From: CAG-791 sp002394525
GTDB taxonomy: Bacteria; Bacillota; Clostridia; Lachnospirales; Lachnospiraceae
Direction of reading: 5' to 3'
Assembly (NCBI GenBank): GCA_946536955.1
Contig: CAMNFJ010000029.1
Coordinates: 1 to 21,299 of the forward strand
DNA length: 21,299 nucleotides
The first letter of the stretch is position 1; every line of letters starts with the position of its first letter. The position numbers were made by a program, and so were the translations under genes. Below, piece by piece: positions 6,060 to 12,949 of this stretch. The notes beneath the pieces were generated by a model. That model worked only from the letters and a program-made list of their open reading frames with translations. It made no database searches and had not been told where the DNA came from.

Positions 6060-7565
6060 TTATTTCTCTGTCCTGCTACTCTCTCTCTGGATGACGTCGT
6101 GGGCGCCGCCCTCGACGATACTGGTCGCGGAGACGAGTGTCAGCTTGGCCTTGGCCTGGAACTCGGGGATGCTGAGGGCCCCGCAGTTGCACATGGTGGA
6201 TTTGACCTTGAGGATGGTCTTGGCGACATTTTCCTTCAGGGGGCCGGCATAAGGGACATAGGAGTCCACGCCCTCTTCAAAGGTGAGCTTCTTGTCGCCG
6301 CCCAGGTCATAGCGCTGCCAGTTGCGGGCGCGGTTGGAACCCTCGCCCCAGTACTCCTTGACGAAGGAGCCTCCGACCAGGAGCTTCTCGGTCGGGCTCT
6401 CGTCAAAGCGGGCGAAGTACCGGCCCAGCATGACGAAATCGGCACCCATGGCCAGGGCCAGGGCGATGTGGTGGTCATAGACGATGCCGCCGTCGGAGCA
6501 GACGGGGATGTAGACGCCGGTCTCGCGGTAATACTCATCGCGGGCCTTGCAGACCTCGATCAGGGCAGTCGCCTGTCCGCGGCCGATTCCCTTGGTCTCG
6601 CGGGTGATGCAGATGGAGCCGCCGCCGATGCCGACCTTGATGAAGTCAGCGCCGCACTCGGCCAGGAAACGGAAGCCCTCCTTGTCGACGACATTGCCGG
6701 CGCCGACCTTGACCGTATCGCCGTAGTGCTCCCGGACCCAGGCCAGCGTGATCTTCTGCCACTCGGAGAAGCCTTCGGAGGAGTCGATGCAGAGGACGTC
6801 CGCACCGGCCTCGACCAGAGCGGGTACACGCTCCGCGTAGTCGCGGGTATTGATGCCGGCGCCCACGACATAGCGCTTGTTGGCGTCCAGCATTTCGCCG
6901 GGATTTTCCTTGTGGGCATCGTAGTCCTTGCGGAAGACGAAGGAGACCAGGCGGCCGTCCTTGCTGACCACGGGCAAGGCATTGATCTTGTTGTCCCAGA
7001 GCATGTCGTTGGCCTCGCTGAGGGTCACGCCCTCGTCGGCCTTGACGATCTTCTCGATGGGGGTCATGAAGGTGGAGACCTTCGTCGAGGGGTCCATGCG
7101 GCTGATGCGGTAGTCGCGGCTGGTGACGATGCCGACCAGCTTGCCGCTCGCCGTGCCGTCGTCGGTGACGGCCACAGTGGAGTGACCGGTCTTTGCCTTC
7201 AGGTCAAGGATATCCGCGAGGGTCGCGTCAGGGCAGATGTTGGAGTCGCTGGGCACAAAGCCGGCCTTGTAGCCCTTGGCTTTCGCGACCATGGCTGCCT
7301 CGCTCTCCACAGACTGGGAGCCGTAAATAAAGGAGACGCCGCCGCTCTGGGCCAGGGCAACTGCCAGACGGTCTCCGGAGACAGACTGCATGATGGCGGA
7401 TACCATGGGGATGGTCAGCTCGATCGCAGGCTTTTCATCTTTTTTAAATTTTACCAGGGGGGTTTTCAGGGATACGTTTGCCGGCATGCACTCGCAGGAT
7501 GAATATCCCGGGATCAGAAGGTATTCGTTAAAGGTATGAGAAGGTTCATTGATGTAGACTGCCAT
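6060..7565 (-). CDS. guaB: IMP dehydrogenase
   Basis: Product of 501 residues; oxidises IMP to XMP with NAD+, the first step from IMP to GMP. The (beta/alpha)8 barrel is interrupted by a two-CBS-domain insert at about residues 105-220 (STVAVTDDGTASGKLVGIVTSRD, then NALPVVSKDGRLVSFVFRKD). VGAGINTRDYAER, VLCIDSSEG and VGIGGGSICITRETKGIGRGQ follow; Cys319 is the catalytic cysteine and the loop reads GGGSICI instead of the common GPGSICT. CSDGGI, MLGRYFA and the flap RNWQRYD with its Arg-Tyr pair are present. These features fit the IMP dehydrogenase lineage of Lachnospiraceae and exclude GMP reductase. GGAGG lies 6 bases before the ATG. It is divergent from the short aldolase gene and lies upstream of folT on the same strand. 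Confidence 0.95.
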   Translation of the reverse strand: MAVYINEPSHTFNEYLLIPGYSSCECMPANVSLKTPLVKFKKDEKPAIELTIPMVSAIMQSVSGDRLAVALAQSGGVSFIYGSQSVESEAAMVAKAKGYKAGFVPSDSNICPDATLADILDLKAKTGHSTVAVTDDGTASGKLVGIVTSRDYRISRMDPSTKVSTFMTPIEKIVKADEGVTLSEANDMLWDNKINALPVVSKDGRLVSFVFRKDYDAHKENPGEMLDANKRYVVGAGINTRDYAERVPALVEAGADVLCIDSSEGFSEWQKITLAWVREHYGDTVKVGAGNVVDKEGFRFLAECGADFIKVGIGGGSICITRETKGIGRGQATALIEVCKARDEYYRETGVYIPVCSDGGIVYDHHIALALAMGADFVMLGRYFARFDESPTEKLLVGGSFVKEYWGEGSNRARNWQRYDLGGDKKLTFEEGVDSYVPYAGPLKENVAKTILKVKSTMCNCGALSIPEFQAKAKLTLVSATSIVEGGAHDVIQRESSRTEK

Positions 7566-7680
7566 GCATTTCCTCCATTATTCTGCCGCATTTCTTCTAT
7601 AATTATTCAGTTTCATTCCTACCTTGATTGGAGATTTCACGTAGTATACTATCCGGCAGACAGAATTGCAATACCCGATT

Positions 7681-7804
7681 TTCATAAAATGAGTCTTTTA
7701 TTTTTTATCGTTTCCTTATATAATATAGCAGGCTGTGATTCCGGGAGCGGGCAATACCGGCTTCCCGGGTTATGTCACACGGTTATCAGAACTCATTTTA
7801 TGAA
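7681..7804. repeat. 14-bp perfect inverted repeat around the aldolase leader
   Basis: TTCATAAAATGAGT (7681-7694) is the exact reverse complement of ACTCATTTTATGAA (7791-7804). The second arm ends right at the ribosome site AAGGAGG. Between the arms is a hairpin TGTGA...CCGGGAGC...GCTTCCCGG...TCACA (7734-7778). Confidence 0.75.
7696..7724 (+). promoter_or_regulatory. Probable promoter for the short class II aldolase gene
   Basis: A perfect TATAAT at 7719-7724 stands 94 bases before the start codon; the T-rich -35 region at about 7696-7701 is poor. A second candidate is TTGATT (7624-7629), 15 bases, TATACT (7645-7650). Confidence 0.5.
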
Positions 7805-7817
7805 GGAGGATTTCAAA

Positions 7818-8681
7818 ATGTTGGTTTCTGCAAAGGAAATGGTCCAGGCCGCTTATGCCGGTCACTATGCGATCGGTGCTTTCAACCTCAACAACCTCGA
7901 GTGGACAAAGGCTGTCCTGCAGGCAGCTCAGGAGTCTCAGGCTCCCGTCATCGTCCAGGTCTCCGAGGGCGCCGGCAAGTACATGGCAGGCTTCAAGAAT
8001 GTCGCTGATATGGTCAAAAACGTTATCGAGTATCAGAAGATCACTGTTCCGGTAGCTCTTCACCTCGACCACGGCACATATGACGGCTGCAAGGCCTGCA
8101 TCGATGCAGGATTCTCCAGCATCATGTTTGACGGCTCCGCCCTTCCTTTCGAAGAGAACGTAGCCAAGACCAAAGAGCTCGTTGCGATCTGCAAGGAGAA
8201 GGGCATGTCCATCGAGGCCGAAGTCGGCGCGATCGGCGGCGAGGAAGACGGCGTTGTCGGTATGGGCGAGTGCGCTGATCCCGATGAGTGCAAGAAGATC
8301 GCTGACCTGGGCATCACCATGCTGGCAGCAGGCATCGGCAACATCCACGGCGTATATCCTGAAGGCTGGCCGGGACTTCGTTTCGACGTTCTTGACGCCA
8401 TCAAGGACAAGGTCGGCAGCATGCCTCTGGTTCTGCACGGCGGCTCCGGTATCCCGGATGCAATGGTGCAGGATGCCATCAGACGCGGCGTCTCCAAGAT
8501 CAACGTCAACACTGAGTGCCAGATCGCTTTCGCGAAGGCAACCAGAGCCTACATCGAGGCAGGCAAGGATCAGGCCAACAAGGGCTTCGACCCCCGCAAG
8601 CTTCTGGCTCCCGGAACCCAGGGCGTTGTCGACATGGTCAAGTACAAGATCGAAGTTTTCGGTTCCAAGGGCAAGGCCTGA
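7818..8681 (+). CDS. fba: Class II fructose-bisphosphate aldolase, short form
   Basis: Product of 287 residues; zinc-dependent aldolase that cleaves fructose-1,6-bisphosphate (or a related ketose bisphosphate) to dihydroxyacetone phosphate and an aldehyde. Visible residues are Asp84 and His85 in LHLDHG, the EAEVGAIGGEEDG loop at about 133-145, His178 in GIGNIHG, His207 in LHGGSGIP, and the phosphate-binding SKINVNTE. The reading frame is open for 94 codons upstream, but the start at 7818 is fixed by AAGGAGG seven bases before ATG and by family alignment at MLVSAKEM. The length matches the FbaA/GatY/KbaY short group, so tagatose-bisphosphate specificity cannot be excluded. A second, longer class II aldolase is coded at 17565. 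It is convergent with the dehydrogenase gene and ends at a strong terminator. Confidence 0.93.
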   Translation: MLVSAKEMVQAAYAGHYAIGAFNLNNLEWTKAVLQAAQESQAPVIVQVSEGAGKYMAGFKNVADMVKNVIEYQKITVPVALHLDHGTYDGCKACIDAGFSSIMFDGSALPFEENVAKTKELVAICKEKGMSIEAEVGAIGGEEDGVVGMGECADPDECKKIADLGITMLAAGIGNIHGVYPEGWPGLRFDVLDAIKDKVGSMPLVLHGGSGIPDAMVQDAIRRGVSKINVNTECQIAFAKATRAYIEAGKDQANKGFDPRKLLAPGTQGVVDMVKYKIEVFGSKGKA

Positions 8682-8742
8682 TCGATACTCTCGTCTGAAA
8701 GTATGCGAACGGCCCCGGGTGGCTGCCTGAGGGCCGGGATAT

Positions 8743-8796
8743 GACAACAAAAACAGGGAATTTCCCGTATCGGGAAATTCCCTGTTTTTTGTTGTC
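8743..8796. terminator. Long bidirectional Rho-independent terminator
   Basis: The arms 8743-8767 and 8771-8796 are complementary over about 25 pairs (core ACAGGGAATTTCCCG / CGGGAAATTCCCTGT, loop TAT). The A-run and T-run flanking the core serve both strands, so it can end the aldolase gene and the oppositely read dehydrogenase gene. Confidence 0.9.
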
Positions 8797-8845
8797 AGCT
8801 ATTAGCTAATGGCTAACAGCTAACAGCTAATAGCTAACAGCTATG
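8797..8845. repeat. Heptanucleotide tandem repeat, seven units of AGCTAAY
   Basis: Seven consecutive 7-base units: AGCTATT, AGCTAAT, GGCTAAC, AGCTAAC, AGCTAAT, AGCTAAC, AGCTATG. It begins at the base after the terminator stem, in the gap between two convergent genes. AGCT at each unit makes the array partly self-complementary. Confidence 0.9.
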
Positions 8846-8871
8846 GCGGGACGACAGGCCTGCAGTCTGTA

Positions 8872-10143
8872 TCAGATCCCGACTTCCACGCCGAAGTGTT
8901 CAAAGATCATGCGCTCGGCCTCGGGGTTCCACAGGCCTCTGTGGGCCTTGCAGCACTCGTCGAGCTTCTTGAAGAAGGGGTCCTTCTCGCCGAGTTTTCC
9001 GAAGTCTTCAATGGCGGTCAGGGGCATTTCAAACTGGGTGTAGGCGAGCTTTTTGCCGCCCTTGATGTTGGGGAGGTTGCAGGTCGCTTCGGCGATGCAG
9101 TCGATGCCTCCGACATGGGTGACCATGATGGCAGGATCGATGATGCCCTTTGCGGCCAGTTCGTTGGCCTCGATCAGGTCCTCGTTAGTGCCGCCGGTCG
9201 TGCCCATGATGTGGGTCGAATTGTAGTGGCAGTCATAGAGGTTGATCTTGGCAGTGAACTCGTGGTCACTGGGGCCGGAGAAGAAGCTCATGCAGCCGTC
9301 GAAGGCCATGACCTGGTTGCCCAGCTCGGCGACGGCGGGGATGGGGACATAGATCAGGACATCGTCATAGCCGTGGCCTTCTGTCAGGTCGATCAGGCCC
9401 TGCTTCGGATCCTCCATCTTTGCAGTATTGGCATAGATCAGCTCGATCCCGTGCTCAGCCGCGTATTCGGGGGAGATGACTTCCTTTGCGCGGGCGATCT
9501 TGGCGTCATCGACGTCTGTCACGACGATCCGCTTGGGATGGTATTCACAGACGATGCCGTAGGCCACAGCGCCCAGGCCCATGGGGCCGCAGCCGCCCAT
9601 GATGATCAGGTTGCCGCCGCGCTTGAGGCCCATCTCGTGGACATAGTTCTTGCGGTTGGTGTGATACTGGGCGTGGAAAGCGCCGATCGAGCAGCTCAGG
9701 GGCTCGCCCAGAGAGGCCTTGTAGAAGCTGTCGCCGTCAAAGGGCATGAGGGCGCCGACCTCCATGGCCTCGTGGGGAAAGATGCAGTAGGTGCAGTCGC
9801 CGCCGAAATATTCATAGGAATAGCCGGGGGAGTCCATGCTGCCCTTGTAGTTCAGGGCGGGCTGCTGGGCGAAGCGCTGGCCGGGCTTGAACTGGTCTTT
9901 CCACTTCTCTCCCACCTTCACGATGATGCCGGCAAACTCGTGCCCTGTCAGGACAGGGTTTGTCTCAATGTTCTGCGGGCAGCGCTTGTGGTTTTTGCCC
10001 TGCTTGGCGAGCTTGTAGGTGGACATGCAGAGGCTGTCGCTGTAGATCTTGGCCAGGATCTCATCATCCTTGATCACCGGCAGCTCGAATTCCTCCAGCC
10101 GCAGGTCCATCTCGCCATACATTCTTACACCTTTGACTTTCAT
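8872..10143 (-). CDS. Zinc-type MDR dehydrogenase of the mannitol locus (sorbose-phosphate-reductase-like)
   Basis: Product of 423 residues in the medium-chain dehydrogenase/reductase superfamily. Cys39 (SLCMSTYK), His68-Glu69 (TGHEFAG) and Glu147 (LGEPLSC) are the expected catalytic-zinc region; the Rossmann loop is GGCGPMGLGA at about 183-192 followed by VVTDVDDAKIARAK. The four-cysteine structural zinc site is missing. The overall pattern recalls L-sorbose-1-phosphate reductases, which interconvert a ketose phosphate and a polyol phosphate. It follows mtlA on the same strand after 218 bases, in the place where mtlD normally stands, so I infer that it oxidises mannitol-1-phosphate to fructose-6-phosphate; this is not shown by sequence alone. 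GGAGG lies 7 bases before the ATG. It is unrelated to the long-chain MtlD family. Confidence 0.8.
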   Translation of the reverse strand: MKVKGVRMYGEMDLRLEEFELPVIKDDEILAKIYSDSLCMSTYKLAKQGKNHKRCPQNIETNPVLTGHEFAGIIVKVGEKWKDQFKPGQRFAQQPALNYKGSMDSPGYSYEYFGGDCTYCIFPHEAMEVGALMPFDGDSFYKASLGEPLSCSIGAFHAQYHTNRKNYVHEMGLKRGGNLIIMGGCGPMGLGAVAYGIVCEYHPKRIVVTDVDDAKIARAKEVISPEYAAEHGIELIYANTAKMEDPKQGLIDLTEGHGYDDVLIYVPIPAVAELGNQVMAFDGCMSFFSGPSDHEFTAKINLYDCHYNSTHIMGTTGGTNEDLIEANELAAKGIIDPAIMVTHVGGIDCIAEATCNLPNIKGGKKLAYTQFEMPLTAIEDFGKLGEKDPFFKKLDECCKAHRGLWNPEAERMIFEHFGVEVGI

Positions 10144-10182
10144 CTGTTTTCCTCCATTTCAAATGTACAAAGAGCCGCCCCG

Positions 10183-10244
10183 GGTCCGGGACCTGCGCGC
10201 CAAGGTCGCTGGCTGCCTTGCGCATGCGCCTTTAGTCCCGGACC
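10183..10244 (-). promoter_or_regulatory. Long hairpin in the mtlA-dehydrogenase gap
   Basis: GGTCCGGGAC (10183-10192) pairs perfectly with GTCCCGGACC (10235-10244), with inner GCGC and AAGG/CCTT pairs. No T-tract follows on the minus strand, so it resembles an mRNA-stabilising or processing structure more than a terminator. It would shape the relative expression of the two genes. A T-run (10252-10258) follows on the plus strand. Confidence 0.5.
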
Positions 10245-10361
10245 TGCTGCCCTTTTTTCCCAAAAAACTATTCCGTCTGTATCCCTTTTACCCTATCACA
10301 GATCCCCGGAATTTGCACGGCGAACCTGTCCAATAAAAGACGGCAAGATCCTGTTAACACA

Positions 10362-12236
10362 TCACACTTTAAAGAGCTCGTAGATCTCATCGACGCTCAT
10401 GTGGAGGATCTTTTCGACCGCCTCCTCGGATTCGCAGGTCATGGCGATCTTGCCCAGGGTCTCGACGTGATCGTCGCCCGCGGAGGCCACCGCGATGACC
10501 AGCTTGACGGTCTCCCCGTCGCCCCAGTCGATGCCTTCGGGATAGGTCATGATCGCGAGGCCGGAGTTCTTGATCTCTCCGATGACGCTCTCGATGCCGT
10601 GAGGGATGGCCAGGTTGTTGCCGATGGCTGTGTTGAAGACATCCTCCTTGGCCACCATGCCGTCCACATATTTCTCGGTGACATAGCCGCTGTCGACCAG
10701 CATCTGTCCAATGGTGCGGATGGCGGTCTCCTTGTCGACGGGAGCGTTGTTGAGGACAATGTTCTTTTTGAGCAGGACGCCGCCGTGGAAGTCGCTGCTG
10801 TCAGCATCCGCCGCGTTGCGGTTGGACCTTGCGTCGATGATCTCGGCGACGATCTGGTCATACTGGGGAGCGTTCATGAAGTTGCTGATGGTCACGATCC
10901 TGGCGGAAGGTGCGGACTTTCTGGCGCGCTCAACCAGATCCTGGTGGCAGACAACGAATTTGATACCGGCGGGGACCTCGGAGACGGAGAAGTGCTTGAC
11001 CTTGATGTTGGTCAGGCCAGCAGCCTCGAGCTTCCTCTGCAGGACGGCCGCGCCCATGGCGGAGGAGCCCATGCCTGCGTCGCAGGCGAATACGATCGTA
11101 TCCAGTGTCCGGAGGTCTACTTCGCCGCCGTCAGCCGTGGCTGCGTAGGCGCCGCCGGCCTGGCCCTTGGAGGCCGCCTTCATATCGGACATCTGGGCCT
11201 GCGCATCCTCAAGGCTGGCATTGCTGTTGGACATTTTCACGATCGGAGTCGCGATCAGGAAGGAGACCGCGGTCGCGATCAGGAAGCTGATGATGACCAG
11301 GATCTGGCCGCCTCTGGGGGCCACGGCCAGCATGGCCAGGATGGAACCGGGGGAAGCGGGGCTGACGAGGCCGACATTGAAGAGGGTGTTAAAGAACATG
11401 GCCGCCACACTGCCGCCGATCGTAGCCACAAGGAGCAGGGGGTTCATCAGGACATAGGGGAAGTAGATCTCATGGATACCGCCGAGCACATGGACGATCA
11501 GGGCGCCGGGTGCGGAATCCTTCGTGGTCTTGTCCTTCGCGAACATCCAGTAGGCCAGCAGGACGCCTGCGCCTGCGCCGGGGTTGGTCTCGATCATGTA
11601 GAAGATGGACCTGCCCATGGTCTCCGCCTGCTGGGCGCCAAGAGGGGTGAAGATGCCGTGGTTGATGGCGTTGTTGAGGAAGAGGACCTTGGCGGGCTCG
11701 ACAAAGATGGAAACCAGGGGGAGAAGGCCCATGTTGACCAGAATGTCAACGCCGCCCTGCAGGATGACCAGGACTGCCGCCATGACGGGTCCGATCAGGT
11801 AGAAACCGATGATGGCCAGGATCATGCCCAGGATACCGATCGAGAAGTTGTTGACCAGCATCTCGAAGCCGGCCGGGATCTTTCCCTCGACCATCTGGTC
11901 AAACTTTTTGATCACCAGGCCGCCCAGAGGGCCGACCATCATGGCGCCCATCAGCATGGGATAATCGGGCGCGCCGCAGACGACACCGACGCAGGCGATG
12001 GCGCCCATGACGGCTCCGCGCTGGCCGCCGACCATCTTACCGCCTGTATAGGCGATCAGGACGGGAAGCACGTAGGAAAGCATGGGACTGACCATGGTGG
12101 CCAGCTGCTCATTGGGGAACCACCCCGCCGCGATGAACAGGGCTGTGATCAGGCCCCATGCGATGAAGGCGCCGATGTTGGGCATGACCATACCGCTCAG
12201 GAACCGCCCGAAGGACTGGACTTTTTCTTTCATCAT
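10362..12236 (-). CDS. mtlA: PTS mannitol transporter, EIICBA
   Basis: Product of 624 residues; membrane permease that takes up mannitol and releases mannitol-1-phosphate. The EIIC part covers residues 1-335 with multiple membrane segments and the GGIHEIYFPYVLMNP motif (GIHE 253-256) typical of mannitol EIIC. A linker of about 40 residues leads to EIIB at 378-470 with phosphocysteine Cys385 in FACDAGMGSS. EIIA occupies about 485-624 with phosphohistidine His546 in NNLAIPHG. All three domains are intact, so phosphate can pass from HPr to sugar in one protein. Two ATG codons are adjacent (12236 and 12233); AGAGG is two bases from the first and five from the second, so the second may be used. 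Upstream is a promoter and an MtlR-like palindrome; downstream is the MDR dehydrogenase. Confidence 0.96.
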   Translation of the reverse strand: MMKEKVQSFGRFLSGMVMPNIGAFIAWGLITALFIAAGWFPNEQLATMVSPMLSYVLPVLIAYTGGKMVGGQRGAVMGAIACVGVVCGAPDYPMLMGAMMVGPLGGLVIKKFDQMVEGKIPAGFEMLVNNFSIGILGMILAIIGFYLIGPVMAAVLVILQGGVDILVNMGLLPLVSIFVEPAKVLFLNNAINHGIFTPLGAQQAETMGRSIFYMIETNPGAGAGVLLAYWMFAKDKTTKDSAPGALIVHVLGGIHEIYFPYVLMNPLLLVATIGGSVAAMFFNTLFNVGLVSPASPGSILAMLAVAPRGGQILVIISFLIATAVSFLIATPIVKMSNSNASLEDAQAQMSDMKAASKGQAGGAYAATADGGEVDLRTLDTIVFACDAGMGSSAMGAAVLQRKLEAAGLTNIKVKHFSVSEVPAGIKFVVCHQDLVERARKSAPSARIVTISNFMNAPQYDQIVAEIIDARSNRNAADADSSDFHGGVLLKKNIVLNNAPVDKETAIRTIGQMLVDSGYVTEKYVDGMVAKEDVFNTAIGNNLAIPHGIESVIGEIKNSGLAIMTYPEGIDWGDGETVKLVIAVASAGDDHVETLGKIAMTCESEEAVEKILHMSVDEIYELFKV

Positions 12237-12473
12237 TTCCTCTCTTTCCGGAACGCAGCCTGCAGATCGTGAGAAGCTTCGCGCTCTTCCTCATCATACC
12301 GGAGCATGTAAATGCGCAGCCATCGTCATATCTGTTTTTCTCACGGATCTTTTCCGGGACCGGCGGCGTTCCTGCGCCGGCCCCTCCCGCGGCCCGCCCT
12401 CTCCGGGCGCTCCCGCAGGACCTCCTCCTTTATGTGTGGATCTCTCAGGCAGAAGGTTTTTATTTCCTTCGAC
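12237..12473 (-). promoter_or_regulatory. Long GC-rich mtlA leader
   Basis: From the predicted transcription start near 12473 the untranslated leader would be about 237 bases. It is rich in potential stems: GCGCCC/GGGCG, and GGGCCGGCG with CGCCGCCGGTCC. A strong AAAGGAGGAGG sits near 12421-12431 without a start codon at the usual distance. I recognise no known riboswitch. Confidence 0.35.
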
Positions 12474-12479
12474 GCATTC

Positions 12480-12509
12480 ATTATAGGGTCCCCGAAAGCC
12501 GGTCTGCAA
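12480..12509 (-). promoter_or_regulatory. Promoter for mtlA
   Basis: On the minus strand TTGCAG (12504-12509) is followed after 18 bases by a perfect TATAAT (12480-12485). Expected start of transcription is near 12473. Confidence 0.65.
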
Positions 12510-12525
12510 CGAATACAAAATGAAC

Positions 12526-12549
12526 TTTGTCACCCCGGAAAGTGACAAA
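12526..12549 (-). promoter_or_regulatory. Candidate MtlR operator upstream of mtlA
   Basis: The perfect palindrome TTTGTCAC-N8-GTGACAAA is centred about 64 bases before the predicted mtlA transcription start, a usual place for an activator. Its half-sites equal TTGNCAC/GTGNCAA of the Bacillus MtlR box, which has a 6-base centre instead of 8. An mtlR-type gene is present nearby. Confidence 0.6.
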
Positions 12550-12949
12550 CACTTCATCAATTCCGGACATGGCTGAAAAGAAAAGGGAAATATCAATTTT
12601 GACCTATTATCTTTTTAAAAACAAGAGAAAACCCCTTTTAAATACAGGATTTTTTCAATCTTTGAAGTCGCCGGAACATCAAAACAGACGCATACTGATT
12701 TTTCAAAAAACAGATGAAAGGATGCTTTCAGGACATTTTTATCCCGCCAAAGTGACAATGCCGCCCACTGCCGGAAGGGCCCGGACTGAAAAGACGTATG
12801 CTGCAGCCGGGAAAGAAACAGAAAACAGACATACAGGAAGAAATCTGCTATACTATTGTATAAAAGTAAGTACAATCATCCTCCCCGAAAGGGGTCACTA
12901 TCGCGCGCCGGACGGATCCGGCTGTCATTCACTGGAAAGGGGTGTTCTC
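12550..12949. other. A+T-rich region before the ppk2 gene
   Basis: The first 300 bases are clearly richer in A+T than the rest of the window and I see no gene in them. A single half-site GTGACAA occurs at 12752-12758. Candidate ppk2 -10 elements are TATACT (12849-12854) and TGTATAAAA just after it, without a clear -35 box; TATAC-N4-GTATA is an inverted repeat. CCCCGAAAGGGG near 12884 is a small GAAA-loop hairpin in the ppk2 leader. Confidence 0.4.

Noticed and set aside
6099..7502. Long plus-strand open frame (467 codons) opposite guaB
   Set aside because: It is the antisense of a clear IMP dehydrogenase in G+C-rich DNA; it has no ribosome site and no recognisable domain.
7536..7817. N-terminal extension of the short aldolase
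   Set aside because: The extension crosses the promoter and leader hairpin and overlaps the guaB start region; the ATG at 7818 has a strong ribosome site and aligns with the family start.
8797..8845. CRISPR array
   Set aside because: The repeat unit is seven bases without spacers, and there are no cas genes.
8896..10383. Long plus-strand open frame (495 codons) opposite the MDR dehydrogenase
   Set aside because: Antisense shadow rich in Asp/Ala/Gly/Val as expected from codon bias; no family motif.
10401..12272. Plus-strand open frame of 623 codons opposite mtlA
   Set aside because: Low-complexity D/H/G-rich translation typical of an antisense frame; mtlA has all catalytic motifs on the other strand.
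12736..12759. Second MtlR operator
   Set aside because: Only one half-site (GTGACAA) is good; the other half (TTTTTATC) matches five of eight bases, so it is kept only as a note.
12527..12949. Long N-terminal extension of the PPK2 frame
   Set aside because: It runs through an A+T-rich non-coding stretch and the likely promoter; the ATG at 12950 has GGAAAGGGG and fits class II PPK2 length.
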